Source: Dictyobacter aurantiacus (GTDB lineage Bacteria; Chloroflexota; Ktedonobacteria; Ktedonobacterales; Ktedonobacteraceae). From it: a DNA stretch of 64,000 nt. Of this stretch, positions 24,868 to 33,525 are shown piece after piece. The DNA lies in assembly GCF_003967515.1 (NCBI RefSeq), contig NZ_BIFQ01000001.1, positions 5,146,001 through 5,210,000 on the forward strand, in the 5' to 3' direction. The translations under genes were made by a program, and so were the position numbers. How positions within the stretch are numbered: the stretch's first letter is position 1; each line of letters begins with the position of its first letter. The notes beneath the pieces were generated by a model that saw nothing but the letters and a program-made list of their open reading frames with translations, was not told the DNA's origin and did no database searches.

Positions 24868-25439
24868 TGGCTGCCGGAGATGCATTGCCATTTCCAGGTA
24901 CGCTCGGGGAAATCGTTCCATGGACCCTGCTCGTGAAAGATGATGGCCAGCCCCTCAGGCAGATAGGCCCGGAAGTCGGGCGCCTGAATGGAGCTGACCA
25001 GTCGGTTGGCGATCTCTAGCGATGCCTCCTTTTCATATATTCTTCCCGCCGTCCGCCGAAAGCGGCCAATAGTGCGCACCTCGATCTCGTCCCATTCGTA
25101 GCCCTGATTAACCATTGAGCGCGTGGCGCGCACGATCTCGGCCATGTTGGTGAGCTCTGGCTTGCATTCAAAGAGCGTGATCACCCCTTGCAGCACATTG
25201 ATGCCCAGGTGCATGACGCTGTGGCAGGCGGGACAGACCGTCTCCAGATTTTCCAGGCGATGATCGTCCTCGGCCCCGATATGGTTGACCTGCATGAAGC
25301 GGCGGCAGCTCAGGGCGCAGTAGACGCAGGTGTAGCGGTCCCTCTGCAGCGCCTGCTGGCGAATGCGCCGCCACTGCTCAGGATCGCGCTCCTTGAACCA
25401 CTCGCGCGCCGCCATCACCGATGGCCGTAAAACTTTCAT
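24846..25439 (-). CDS. HNH endonuclease-like protein
   Basis: 197 residues. An HNH fold sits at about 25-85: CVYC and CPAC form a zinc knuckle, with the catalytic His in QVNHIGAEDDHRLENLETV and the terminal His in HSVMH. The C-terminal roughly 110 residues are helical and of unknown function. HNH proteins of this layout range from repair or restriction nucleases to mobile-element remnants. No restriction methylase or toxin partner is adjacent. Start: ATG at 25439, preceded by a run of GGA repeats (GAGGAGGAGG); a GTG immediately upstream is also in frame. Its end overlaps the convergent hydrolase by 22 bases. Confidence 0.8.
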   Translation of the reverse strand: MKVLRPSVMAAREWFKERDPEQWRRIRQQALQRDRYTCVYCALSCRRFMQVNHIGAEDDHRLENLETVCPACHSVMHLGINVLQGVITLFECKPELTNMAEIVRATRSMVNQGYEWDEIEVRTIGRFRRTAGRIYEKEASLEIANRLVSSIQAPDFRAYLPEGLAIIFHEQGPWNDFPERTWKWQCISGSHYRQESP

Positions 25440-25490
25440 CACTCCTCCTCCTCATTGCCATATGCGTAAAAGCCGAGACAGGCCCGGCAC

Positions 25491-26717
25491 CTACGAGCCT
25501 CGCTGGGATGGAAAATCTTGCTGCGGCACCTGCGTGCGCTCCTGCTGGATCGCGTTGATGACCGGTTCTCTCAACCTGAACGGCAGAGAAAGTACGTATT
25601 TCCCCAGCAATTCCATGACGATGGTGTCTGCCGGGGTCCCGTTGTTGTTGATCTGTATCGGCTTGAGCTCCTCGTCCGATGCGTGGATGGCATCCGCGAG
25701 CTGCATCACGGCCGCCTGCAGGCGCTTGTATTCATGATCAATCTGCGCCGCGCGCTGTAGACGTGGCACCAGTCGCTGCAACTCTATCTCACTGTTTTGG
25801 AGCCGCTGCAAGCGCGAGAGCAGGTTGTTCAGCGAGACGGCGACTGGCCACAGGGTCGCCCCCTCCTGGAGGGGCACGCGCGCCGCCAGGTTGCCGTTAC
25901 TGGCGGCTGAATGGACCGCCATGATGTCCTGGATGCTGTTGTCCAGCGCTCGCTTTTCATCGGCGATGGCGTGCTCCTGCGCCGCGATGTCGTGCTGCAG
26001 CTTGGCGATCTCTTCGGCGCGATCGGCGCGCTGAATAGCACGCGTCGCGCTCGCCACCCAGAGATAGAGTACCACAGATACAATCAGGTGAATCTGAATG
26101 GGGCGTGAGACGACGGTGAAGTAACCGCCGCCCTGCATGATGTGGTTCAGTGAAGGGGTACGAGGCCAGTACGTCAGCACAACATACGAAAAGATGATAT
26201 TCATCAATGCATCAGGTATAACCCAGTTTACGGGGAGCAGTGATACTACAAATACTTCAGAAAAGACCAGCATGTCAAATATTGCAATAGTTTCAGGTGC
26301 CAGGCCACCAGGACTACGCAAAATACTAGAAAAGATACCCAGGTTTACTGATAGTGAAATTATTAAACCTACAGCGGTGACGTGCCCCCTCTGATTTAGC
26401 GGCGCGCAGATCGCTATCAGCACTAAAATACCCAGGGCGACGAACAGAATCTGGTGGTTCGGGCCGAAAACACCTATTGGACCTACCAGGGCAAGGAGTA
26501 TAAAGCCCAGCGCCAACATGATCGTGCTGGCCAGGCGACCGCGCCGTACGACTTCGCGCTGCTCGAAGCTCGCCCCCGGCTCGGCTGGCGGCGGCGCTGT
26601 AAGGCGGTACCAGGGGGTGAACACTGCGTGGAGTACACGGGTAAAGAATCCACGCGGTTTTTCAGGCGCCGCCTGTATATAGGCGGGTTCGGTTGCTGAA
26701 TAGTTCGGACCCATCAT
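25491..26717 (-). CDS. Membrane protein with HAMP-like segment and coiled coil
   Basis: 408 residues. After a Pro-rich N-terminus (about 1-55) there are six to seven hydrophobic segments (about 62-235). A coiled coil follows (AEEIAKLQHDIAAQEHAIADE), then a HAMP-like unit (SNGNLAARVPLQEGATLWPV, then ...NNLLSRLQ) and a further helical tail. No kinase, cyclase or MCP output domain is present. It resembles the input half of a membrane sensor without an output, echoing the Cache proteins in this window. Start: ATG at 26717, with AAGGAG 11 bases upstream. Divergent from the MFS gene at 27021. Function unknown. Confidence 0.6.
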   Translation of the reverse strand: MMGPNYSATEPAYIQAAPEKPRGFFTRVLHAVFTPWYRLTAPPPAEPGASFEQREVVRRGRLASTIMLALGFILLALVGPIGVFGPNHQILFVALGILVLIAICAPLNQRGHVTAVGLIISLSVNLGIFSSILRSPGGLAPETIAIFDMLVFSEVFVVSLLPVNWVIPDALMNIIFSYVVLTYWPRTPSLNHIMQGGGYFTVVSRPIQIHLIVSVVLYLWVASATRAIQRADRAEEIAKLQHDIAAQEHAIADEKRALDNSIQDIMAVHSAASNGNLAARVPLQEGATLWPVAVSLNNLLSRLQRLQNSEIELQRLVPRLQRAAQIDHEYKRLQAAVMQLADAIHASDEELKPIQINNNGTPADTIVMELLGKYVLSLPFRLREPVINAIQQERTQVPQQDFPSQRGS

Positions 26718-27020
26718 CGTGGATATCACTCCTTTTAGTAAAATAATCTACATGACACTCATGCGTTCGCTTGCATTATACTTTTTAATAAAAGCATAAT
26801 ACAATGCTATAGGACGATTATAATATTTGGTGTTATACTATCTGAGAGATTAAGTGATTGCTCTCTGTCTATAGCTAGTTCTTTCATATAGATAAATGCT
26901 ATTCATGAATGTGTTTATCTGTGGAGTAATAGGTATAGAACTTGAGTATATCTGCTTGTTCGTTTTTATTTGTGCCTGGAGCAGATTATTTCACCATGTT
27001 ATTTTGGAGGCAGGAAAAGT
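26718..27020. other. Divergent AT-rich promoter region
   Basis: About 300 AT-rich bases between the HAMP-like membrane protein gene and the MFS gene. It must hold both promoters, but no clear hexamer pair, operator or repeat was identified. Confidence 0.5.
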
Positions 27021-28499
27021 ATGACGCCTAATGAAGGCATGACGCCCGAGGCTCTTTCGAGCACGGAGGTTACCCCGGATGGTGGTGAAGGCCCACAGCT
27101 TTCCACCCCTGTTGCTGAAGTAAGTTCGCTCAACCCCATGACCGTTACTGATGACAATGATATGCCTGAGAGCACGACTCTATCACAGGAGAGACCAGAC
27201 ATGCCGGCCGTGCAGGCCGCGCAGGATGCCCTGGTGGCTGAGTCGGTCAGCACTACTGATACCGCTGTGACATATACAAATCTGGGATGGGCGTTTCGCA
27301 TCGTTTTCGCGCTGGCGAGCACGGTCGGGGGCCTTTCCAGCATCGCTATTAAACAACTCCTCCTACCGCTGCAAGTGAGTATGCTGGCACCGACCACGAC
27401 CAATACGTCCTTTGCTATCGTGGCCTCGATCGGTGCCTTTGCCGGTCTGATCGTCTCTCCCTTTACGGGTGCGCTCAGCGATCGTAGCGTAGCCAAATGG
27501 GGGCCGCGCCGTGTCTGGATCGTGTTTGGCCTGCTGGCAGGTGTGCTGGGCCTGGTCATTATGGCCTTTGCCGCCAGCATTCCTGTGCTGCTCCTCGGCG
27601 AGATCATCGCCCAGATCGGTGTCGATACGGTGCTCTCGACGGTGGCGGCCATCATCCCGGACCAGGTTCCGGCTCCGAAACGAGCATTCTTCAGTGCCTT
27701 GAATGGTATGGCTCCGATCGTGGGTGGTGTGCTGGGCCTGCTGGCGGTCTCGCGTCTCACCAACACGCACGTGCCGGAGCAAGGCTACCTGGCCTTGATT
27801 ATCCTTTCGGTTCTGTTTATCGTCCTGTTCTTGCTCGTCTTTCGTGATCGACCCGGCGTGCGCCGGCAGGACGCGCCGGAGTTCCAGATGGGACCCTTCC
27901 TGGCTGGATTTGTGCGGCCGCTGGCATCTGGCGACTTCGTCTATACACTTATTTCGCGCTGCCTGGTGTTTTTGAGCTTCCAGATCCTTGGCGCCTATAC
28001 CCTTTTCTATCTGCGCGGTGTGCTGCATTTTAGCGCTCCCCAGGCCGCCAGTGGCGTGGCGAACTTCCAGTTGATTTCAACCGCCTGTCTGTTGATCGGC
28101 TCGCTTATCGTGGGCAGCATCTCCGGCAAGAGCGGCGGACGCATCAAGCCATTCGTCATCCTGGGAGCATTATTGATGGCGATCAGCCTCGTGGTCATCG
28201 CGCTGGTCCATGTCTGGACCGTCATGTTGTTGATCGCGGTGGTGTTCGGCTTCGGCTTTGGTATCTACCTGGCGGTTGACATGGCCCTGGCGATCCGCGT
28301 CCTGCCAACCACTACCGACAATGGTAAAGACCTGGCCATCATCAACACGGCCATCTTCCTGCCGCTCATTATCAGTCCCATTATTGGCGCGTTTATCCTC
28401 AATCTTTCCCACAACAACTTTTCCCTGTTATTCCTGATTGCCGCGTTCTCCAGTGTGGTCGCGGCCGGCTTGATCCTACCCATACGCGGTGTGCGTTAA
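27021..28499 (+). CDS. MFS transporter with hydrophilic N-terminal extension
   Basis: 492 residues. About 80 hydrophilic, acidic N-terminal residues precede twelve membrane helices. The MFS loop 2-3 signature reads GALSDRSVAKWGPRRVW (about 155-171), and the central loop lies near 285-300. The signature with WGPRR is reminiscent of GPH-type sugar transporters and some sugar/cation symporters, so the substrate may be a sugar. Start: ATG at 27021, with AGGA 5 bases upstream and GGAGG further up; an upstream reading from 26970 is not supported. A 28-bp hairpin and T-run follow the stop. Confidence 0.85.
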   Translation: MTPNEGMTPEALSSTEVTPDGGEGPQLSTPVAEVSSLNPMTVTDDNDMPESTTLSQERPDMPAVQAAQDALVAESVSTTDTAVTYTNLGWAFRIVFALASTVGGLSSIAIKQLLLPLQVSMLAPTTTNTSFAIVASIGAFAGLIVSPFTGALSDRSVAKWGPRRVWIVFGLLAGVLGLVIMAFAASIPVLLLGEIIAQIGVDTVLSTVAAIIPDQVPAPKRAFFSALNGMAPIVGGVLGLLAVSRLTNTHVPEQGYLALIILSVLFIVLFLLVFRDRPGVRRQDAPEFQMGPFLAGFVRPLASGDFVYTLISRCLVFLSFQILGAYTLFYLRGVLHFSAPQAASGVANFQLISTACLLIGSLIVGSISGKSGGRIKPFVILGALLMAISLVVIALVHVWTVMLLIAVVFGFGFGIYLAVDMALAIRVLPTTTDNGKDLAIINTAIFLPLIISPIIGAFILNLSHNNFSLLFLIAAFSSVVAAGLILPIRGVR

Positions 28500-28518
28500 A
28501 ACGATGTTCTGGTAGTTC

Positions 28519-28590
28519 GGTATATATGTGTTGTGTATGGTGCGGCTCTGCCGCACCATACACAACACATATATACCACTGGCTTTTTCT
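28519..28590 (+). terminator. 28-bp perfect hairpin terminator
   Basis: 28519-28546 pairs perfectly with 28550-28577 around the loop TCT, and CTTTTTCTT follows at 28584. It ends the MFS transcript. The core GGTGCGGC/GCCGCACC resembles the family A hairpins. Confidence 0.75.
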
Positions 28591-28649
28591 TGAAGGTAAG
28601 GCGATGAAGCACATAAAACAATAAGGTGAGAGTAAGAGAGAAGACGAAA

Positions 28650-29261
28650 GTGGCTGAGTATTATTTAGACATGGCGACGATGATAGGAGTTCTTCAATCT
28701 CTGGGGCAAACTGGACAGATTGAGGCCGATCTGGCGGCCATCTCGCTGCGCGGCAGGGAAAGCCTGCCCGCTGGTCATCTGGTCATCGGTGTGAAAGCTG
28801 GCCGTATCTATGCATGGGCCTTGCTGGGGGCGAACGGACAGCAGATTCTGAGCGGAACCGAGCAAAATGTCAATGCTTTGTTGCGCTATTATGGCCAGCA
28901 GAGGATTCGCTGGACATTTGTACAGCAAACACTTGAACAGTCAGCCTCATTACATGCCGGGCCTCCCGATTACCAGGTTTCTCCTTCGTATCAACCATCC
29001 CGGCCCCCTTATGCTGCCGGGAACTCGTCTCATGGGGGATCACCGGCTGGCTCTCAGGGTCGAGCGCAGGTTCCGTATCGCAAGCAGAATCTCGCCGCGA
29101 ATATGCTTGCGACCATGCCCCGGCAGCATAGGCTGATCTATGCACTCGTCAACGGCGTCAATACAGTCGAACGTATCTGTGAGCTTTTGCCTTCTCTATC
29201 GCATAGTGACATCGTGCAGATTCTGAAAGAGCTGTACTCTTCCAACATCATTAGTTTCTAA
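28650..29261 (+). CDS. DUF4388-like protein with C-terminal winged-helix-like domain
   Basis: 203 residues. The N-terminal domain (about 8-95) resembles DUF4388 (PATAN-like), a small domain common in two-component and gliding-type signalling proteins. A Pro/Ser/Gly-rich linker (about 105-140) joins it to a C-terminal domain (QHRLIYALVNGVNTVERICE onward) that clearly matches the end of the protein at 35064-35681. The two are paralogues. Start uncertain: GTG at 28650 is chosen for GAGAGAAG about 8 bases upstream; GTG at 28626 and ATG at 28671 are alternatives. The FAD monooxygenase starts 19 bases after the stop, so the pair may be an operon. Confidence 0.65.
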   Translation: MAEYYLDMATMIGVLQSLGQTGQIEADLAAISLRGRESLPAGHLVIGVKAGRIYAWALLGANGQQILSGTEQNVNALLRYYGQQRIRWTFVQQTLEQSASLHAGPPDYQVSPSYQPSRPPYAAGNSSHGGSPAGSQGRAQVPYRKQNLAANMLATMPRQHRLIYALVNGVNTVERICELLPSLSHSDIVQILKELYSSNIISF

Positions 29262-29280
29262 ATGCTAGAGAGATATTTGG

Positions 29281-30426
29281 ATGAAGATATTAATTATTGG
29301 CGGCGGTATTAGTGGCCTGGCGGTCGCGCTGGCCCTGCATCGAACCGGCCAGGATGTAACGGTCTTTGAGCGTTCCCAGGAGATACACGAGGTCGGGGCG
29401 GGCCTGACGATCTGGCCCAACGCGATCCGCGTTCTTGAGCAACTGGGATTGGGTGAGGTCATTCCGCAGATTGGTATGCCAGCGCACTATCGTACGATCC
29501 GTACCTGGCGGGGCGCGTTGCTCTCACAGATCGAGGTTGACGCCATCGCGGGCAGTCCGATGCGCCTGATGCACCGGGCCGACCTGCAAGGAGCGTTATT
29601 GAACGCCCTGCGCGCGGCGTCTGTCCCCATCGTGCTTGGCGCGCGCTGCACCGGCTTCACGCAGGATGAAGAGAGTGTGCACGCGAGTTTCGCTGATGGG
29701 CGCAGCGCCGACGGCGATCTCCTGATCGGTGCCGATGGTATCCGTTCGTCCATCCGCGCGCAACTCTTCGGGACTCCCAATATTCACTATACGGGCTATA
29801 CCTCGTGGCGTGGCATCGCCGAGGTTGAGGAACGCTATATCCCGCTGGGCATCTCCAGTGAGACATGGGGGGTGGGACGGAGGATCGGTCTCATTCCGCT
29901 GATACATGGACGCATGTACTGGTTCGCGGCCTATACCACGCCGGAGGGGCAGGGCAAGGAGCAGTCGCCTGAGGAGCGCAAGCAGCAGGTGCAGTCGCTC
30001 TTTCAGGGCTGGCATGATCCTATCGCACCGATCCTGGAGGCGACAGAGGCGTCGCGCTTCATTCGCAACGACGTCTACGATATCGAGCCCCTTACTCACT
30101 GGAGCCAGGGACGCGTCGTCCTGGTCGGTGACGCGGCGCACGCCATGTCCCCCAATATGGGCCAGGGCGGCTGCCAGGCGATTGAGGACGCGCCCGTGCT
30201 CGCTGAGTGCCTGCAGTCCGGCTCGGACCTCCCAACGAGCTTGCGCGCCTACGAAGAGCGACGTAAGCCGCGCACCTCGCGCGTCGCTCGACAATCACGG
30301 CGCATCGGCCAGCTCTCGCAGGTCAACAATCCTCAGCTCTACACCGTGCGCAACGTCCTGGTCAAAGCCCTGTATACACAGGCGCTATCCAAAGAGCTCA
30401 AGTGGCTCCTGCAAAGCACCATTTAA
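29281..30426 (+). CDS. FAD-dependent monooxygenase (PHBH/UbiH-type)
   Basis: 381 residues of a class A flavoprotein hydroxylase. The FAD-binding GGGISGLA (about 7-14) lies in MKILIIGGGISG, followed by the second motif DLLIGADGIRSSIR (near 150) and the GD motif RVVLVGDAAHAMSPNMGQGG (about 278-297). These enzymes hydroxylate aromatic or polyketide substrates using NAD(P)H and oxygen. Start: ATG at 29281, with GAGAG about 10 bases upstream; 19 bases after the DUF4388-like gene. No other catabolic genes are adjacent, so the substrate is unknown; xenobiotic or antibiotic modification is possible. Confidence 0.92.
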   Translation: MKILIIGGGISGLAVALALHRTGQDVTVFERSQEIHEVGAGLTIWPNAIRVLEQLGLGEVIPQIGMPAHYRTIRTWRGALLSQIEVDAIAGSPMRLMHRADLQGALLNALRAASVPIVLGARCTGFTQDEESVHASFADGRSADGDLLIGADGIRSSIRAQLFGTPNIHYTGYTSWRGIAEVEERYIPLGISSETWGVGRRIGLIPLIHGRMYWFAAYTTPEGQGKEQSPEERKQQVQSLFQGWHDPIAPILEATEASRFIRNDVYDIEPLTHWSQGRVVLVGDAAHAMSPNMGQGGCQAIEDAPVLAECLQSGSDLPTSLRAYEERRKPRTSRVARQSRRIGQLSQVNNPQLYTVRNVLVKALYTQALSKELKWLLQSTI

Positions 30427-30564
30427 TGGAAAGCGCGCAAGCTCGCTTTCCGCTTCCCCGGCGCAACCTGGTATTAGAGATAAGTGACAGGGGATGGCTA
30501 CCTGGACCGCGACCCGACCCCTCATTGATCGCTGTTCGCCATCCCCTTTCTCTATATGTGCCGG

Positions 30565-30972
30565 TTATTGCACCTGTGGCATCGTTCCTTCGCTGCCCGC
30601 CTCAAACAGCCGATTGAACTCGGCAGGGAGCTGGGCGCGGGCATCTTTTATTTCACCCTGTGAGACGGATTCTTTGAGCACATCGATCACTGCCCGCGCA
30701 TGAAACGTGGCCTTTTGTACATCGACCCGCTCCCGCAGGCTGACACGCTGGAAGAACTCGTGCAGGGAGAAGCGCTCTCCCTTCGCGGACCAGGTGTCTC
30801 GGAGATAGTCCCCAATCTCTGGCGGTAGTTGCGCCGCCAGGTCCTGAGCCTCGCCACCGGCCAGGCGCTCGGCCAGGGTCTCAAGTGTCGCGCGGGTCGC
30901 TCGCTCCGCCTCGCCTCGCGAGCTTAATCGTGCGCGGTGTTGTACCTGTCCTATAAATTCATCGTGTTTCAT
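30565..30972 (-). CDS. DUF2267 domain protein
   Basis: 135 residues, all helical. MKHDEFIGQVQHRARL, TLETLAERLAGGEAQDLAAQLP and the mirrored second half VIDVLKESVSQGEIKDARAQLP show the duplicated structure of DUF2267. Members are often stress-associated in soil bacteria; no biochemical role is established here. Start: ATG at 30972, with GGAGG 5 bases upstream. Convergent with the monooxygenase gene. Confidence 0.88.
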   Translation of the reverse strand: MKHDEFIGQVQHRARLSSRGEAERATRATLETLAERLAGGEAQDLAAQLPPEIGDYLRDTWSAKGERFSLHEFFQRVSLRERVDVQKATFHARAVIDVLKESVSQGEIKDARAQLPAEFNRLFEAGSEGTMPQVQ

Positions 30973-31610
30973 AACGTCCTCCGTATCTCTGTAAATGACG
31001 ATTGCTTGTTATGTTGTTCCCCACTAGCAGATTCTGTCCCGGTAACTCTTATGGACAGAGTTGATGCTACGAACATAGGCCGCCAGGTTTTCATCGCCAT
31101 CACAGGACGAAAAAAGGTATCACAAAGACGTCACAGATGGTATCTCAGCGCTATCCAAACGTGGGGTGAGCTACGCGCAATGAGCCAAAAAAACCTGAAT
31201 ACAGAATGATACAGACAGTGTGGCCGTCTTCAGAGGCCTCGCCAAAACACAGGGGATGGAGAGCCCTCTGATCGGTCCTTTCGGTAAAAAAGAGGATTTT
31301 TACCCTTTTCTTACCGTGCTGAGTCATACTGATAGTGTAGAGGATAGCAACTATGCTTTCACCCCTTTAGATACATAGGACGGATGGTATTGAATTATCA
31401 CTATCCTCTACATCCACTACTGTCTATGCCCCTGAAAATGCCGCCAGGAAATGAGTCATTCCCTTACTAAAGTTTAACTTTTGGTGTATATAATAATTAA
31501 TAATCCAGGACAGAGTAAACTAATAGTAGCGATTGTCTACTTTTAGTAGTGATTAGTGTGGGCGCAAGCTGGTAGTTTGTTGCTACAACCACATGAAAGG
31601 AGCACATGAA
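30973..31610. other. Intergenic region upstream of the acetate transporter
   Basis: About 640 bases with no supportable gene. A 12-bp inverted repeat (TGTAGAGGATAG at 31336-31347, CTATCCTCTACA at 31401-31412) encloses 53 bases. TATAAT occurs at 31489-31494 without a clear -35. This could be a promoter/attenuator for the acetate transporter. Confidence 0.45.
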
Positions 31611-32252
31611 ATGGCTCAATATGCCATGCCTCACAATCAGGACGTTAGTACCCATACGGATGTCGTCACGCAGGATGCCCGGCTGGCTATCCCGAATATG
31701 CAGGCGTTTGCATTTACGACGATCATCTGGGGCGCTGTCTTTGCGGGTTTCCTGATTCGTCCGTTTTCCGCTGGCCTTGGATTGCTCGCAGTTGTTGCTT
31801 TCTTTGGCGGCCTGGCCTTATTCCTGGGTGGCATGCACGAGTCGGCCCGCGCGAACCCCGAGATGGGGACCTTCTTTGAATCGTATGGAGTGTTTTTGCT
31901 GTCTTTAGGCGCGCTGGTCGCTCCGACGTTTGGTATTCGCTCGCTGCTTGGCGTCCATCTGAATGTTGCGATGGGATTCTTGTTCCTCACCTGGACGGTT
32001 TTTTGCGCCATCTACATCGTGACGGCCATAAGAACCAATCCGGTCTGGCTCGCTGTTTTAGGTCTGCTGTTTCTGGCGTCGCTGGGTGTAACCCTTGGCG
32101 CGCTGCTCAATGTACCTGTACTCGCGTTAATTGGAGGATGGCTCGCCATCATCTCTGGATTGGTGGCCTGGTATGGTATGTTTTCACGCCTGATGGAGAC
32201 CGGTCCCGCGAAGATTGAATTACCCCGTGGTAGCTTTCAGCATACGCACTAG
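31611..32252 (+). CDS. GPR1/FUN34/YaaH-type acetate transporter
   Basis: 213 residues with six membrane helices. The family signature appears as GGLALFLGGMHESARANP followed by FESYGVFLLS, matching the YaaH/SatP pattern G-G-x-x-Q/L-F-L-x-G-M. The N-terminal NPxxL-type entry motif is altered to IPNMQAFAF. The family carries acetate/succinate with protons. Start: ATG at 31611, with AAAGGAG (31596-31602) 8 bases upstream; an in-frame start at 31593 lies before that site. Monocistronic, with a terminator at 32300-32334. The AcuA-like gene 18 kb away is another acetate-related function. Confidence 0.85.
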   Translation: MAQYAMPHNQDVSTHTDVVTQDARLAIPNMQAFAFTTIIWGAVFAGFLIRPFSAGLGLLAVVAFFGGLALFLGGMHESARANPEMGTFFESYGVFLLSLGALVAPTFGIRSLLGVHLNVAMGFLFLTWTVFCAIYIVTAIRTNPVWLAVLGLLFLASLGVTLGALLNVPVLALIGGWLAIISGLVAWYGMFSRLMETGPAKIELPRGSFQHTH

Positions 32253-32299
32253 GGTCATGCGTGGAACAATGCTGTTCCACCTATGCTTTAACCAGGTGC

Positions 32300-32334
32300 A
32301 ACCCCTCGTCCTTTTACATATGGGACGAGGGGTT
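32300..32334 (+). terminator. Intrinsic terminator
   Basis: A 12-bp stem AACCCCTCGTCC (32300-32311) with GGACGAGGGGTT (32323-32334), then ATTTAT. It ends the acetate transporter and, by symmetry, the convergent cupredoxin-like gene. A related but imperfect hairpin beginning GGTGCAACCCCTCG lies at 33473-33512. Confidence 0.75.
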
Positions 32335-32353
32335 ATTTATCTGTGCTATCAAT

Positions 32354-32806
32354 CTATTTTTTGACGGTGATTGGAATTACGATGCCTGGATTATCGATCG
32401 AGCCAAGCTGGGTGGCGAGCTGCACGGTACTCTGGGGTGTGGAAAGCGGAAATGTGTATGTCACACTCCTGGTTGCCCCCGGTGGCAGTTTGGACTGGTC
32501 GATCATAAACAGTATTCGATTGTTGGCTCCCTGTGAAGTTGGCGCGTCCCTACGGGTGTCGATAATAAAGTTATGTGGCGCGGTCCCTTTGTTGGTCACC
32601 ACGAAGGTGTATGCACGACCAGCGATAAAAGTTGTACGCGAAGACTTCAAATTCTTGTCCTGCAAGGTGACCTGCACGCTGTTGCTGGTCGCAACACCAG
32701 AGGGCGCACCTGAGGCTTTGCTCGTTGCCCCGTTACTCCCACTACAGCCACCGAGAATGGCAAGTAGGAGCCCGAGAAATACTCCAAGAGCAGCATAACG
32801 TTTCAT
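32354..32806 (-). CDS. Cupredoxin-like lipoprotein, copper ligands apparently missing
   Basis: 150 residues. A lipoprotein signal ends LAILGGC (lipid Cys about residue 21), followed by a Ser/Gly/Ala-rich spacer and a roughly 105-residue beta-sandwich: VQVTLQDKNLKSSRTTFIAG, YTFVVTNKGTAPHNFIID, PPGATRSVTYTF. This follows the plastocyanin/cupredoxin outline. One His (PHNF) is in the expected place, but the C-terminal Cys-x-n-His-x-n-Met loop is replaced by QLGSIDNPGIVIPI. Copper binding is therefore doubtful and a structural or ligand-binding role more likely. Start: ATG at 32806, with AAGGGGA 5 bases upstream. Confidence 0.7.
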   Translation of the reverse strand: MKRYAALGVFLGLLLAILGGCSGSNGATSKASGAPSGVATSNSVQVTLQDKNLKSSRTTFIAGRAYTFVVTNKGTAPHNFIIDTRRDAPTSQGANNRILFMIDQSKLPPGATRSVTYTFPLSTPQSTVQLATQLGSIDNPGIVIPITVKK

Positions 32807-32844
32807 AAAAATCCCCTTCTGTCTGTATGATAGGCTACTTTTTT

Positions 32845-32971
32845 AGAATGTGTCTGACTCTCGTCACCATAGGGGCACATGAGCGCCCCCACACGCGCGT
32901 CCGCTGCGCGGCCGCGCCGGTTTTAGTTGTTGGTGCAGCGGGTGCGCGTCCGCGCACCCGCTGCACCAACA
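32845..32971 (-). repeat. Family A hairpin element, copy 3 (inverted)
   Basis: Read on the minus strand: a 21-bp stem (32928-32948 with 32951-32971, core GGTGCAGCGGGTGCGC), then GCGGCCGCGCAGCGGACGCG, then GGGGGCGCTCATGTGCCCC (to 32872), then GTGACGAGAGTCAGACACAT and TCTAAAAA. The stem differs from copies 2 and 4 at several positions, with both arms changed together. Confidence 0.85.
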
Positions 32972-33083
32972 TATGGAAAGATAGTGAGCTCGCCAAAATC
33001 AAAAGCTCATGAGGAAAGATGGTGCACACGACGCAAGTCTGACACGCTCTTTGAACGTGTCTGATTCTCATGATCATCGCTTG

Positions 33084-33241
33084 CAGCACACACGAGTCCA
33101 TGGTGTATTGGTGCAGCAGGGGCGCGAAAGCGCCCCTGCTGCACCAATACACAAAAACAATGCGGCCGCGTAGCGGACGCGCGTGCGCGTGCGCTCACGT
33201 GCCCCCAAAGTGGTGGGAATAAGACACGCTCTTTAGTCCGT
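33084..33241 (+). repeat. Family A hairpin element, copy 4
   Basis: A 23-bp stem (33103-33125 with 33130-33152), loop GAAA, core GGTGCAGCAGGGGCGC. Then TGCGGCCGCGTAGCGGACGC, GCGCTCACGTGCCCCC and, after AAAGTGGTGGGAATA, AGACACGCTCTTTA. It is in head-to-head arrangement with copy 3. Confidence 0.85.
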
Positions 33242-33525
33242 CTCTCCAACGCATGGGTTTGCGTGACATGCACTTCTGAATATCATTGCCTCACATTCGG
33301 AGCCATCCACTACTGCCGTACATCATGTCGATCGTTAGTCATGTTCTATGTCAGAGATGGTCGCGAATATGCAGCCTGGAGACACATGACGTTTTCTCTC
33401 TTTATCCCTATGTGTATTTATACTATGCTGCGGTTAAAAATATGTAAGAGGTAGGGGAGGGGTCGCTGACCGGGTGCAACCCCTCGCCCCATTTGCACCG
33501 GCACGAGGGGGTATTTGTTGTTTAT

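Noticed and set aside
28604..28624. Six-codon frame MKHIKQ before the DUF4388-like gene
   Set aside because: Has an AAGG site but is very short and out of any clear regulatory context.
30937..31209. 90-codon frame between DUF2267 and the acetate transporter
   Set aside because: No ribosome site and no recognisable features; overlaps the DUF2267 start.
32835..33273. Small minus-strand frames near the family A pair
   Set aside because: Contain translated hairpin arms; Ala/Arg-rich composition typical of GC-rich repeats.
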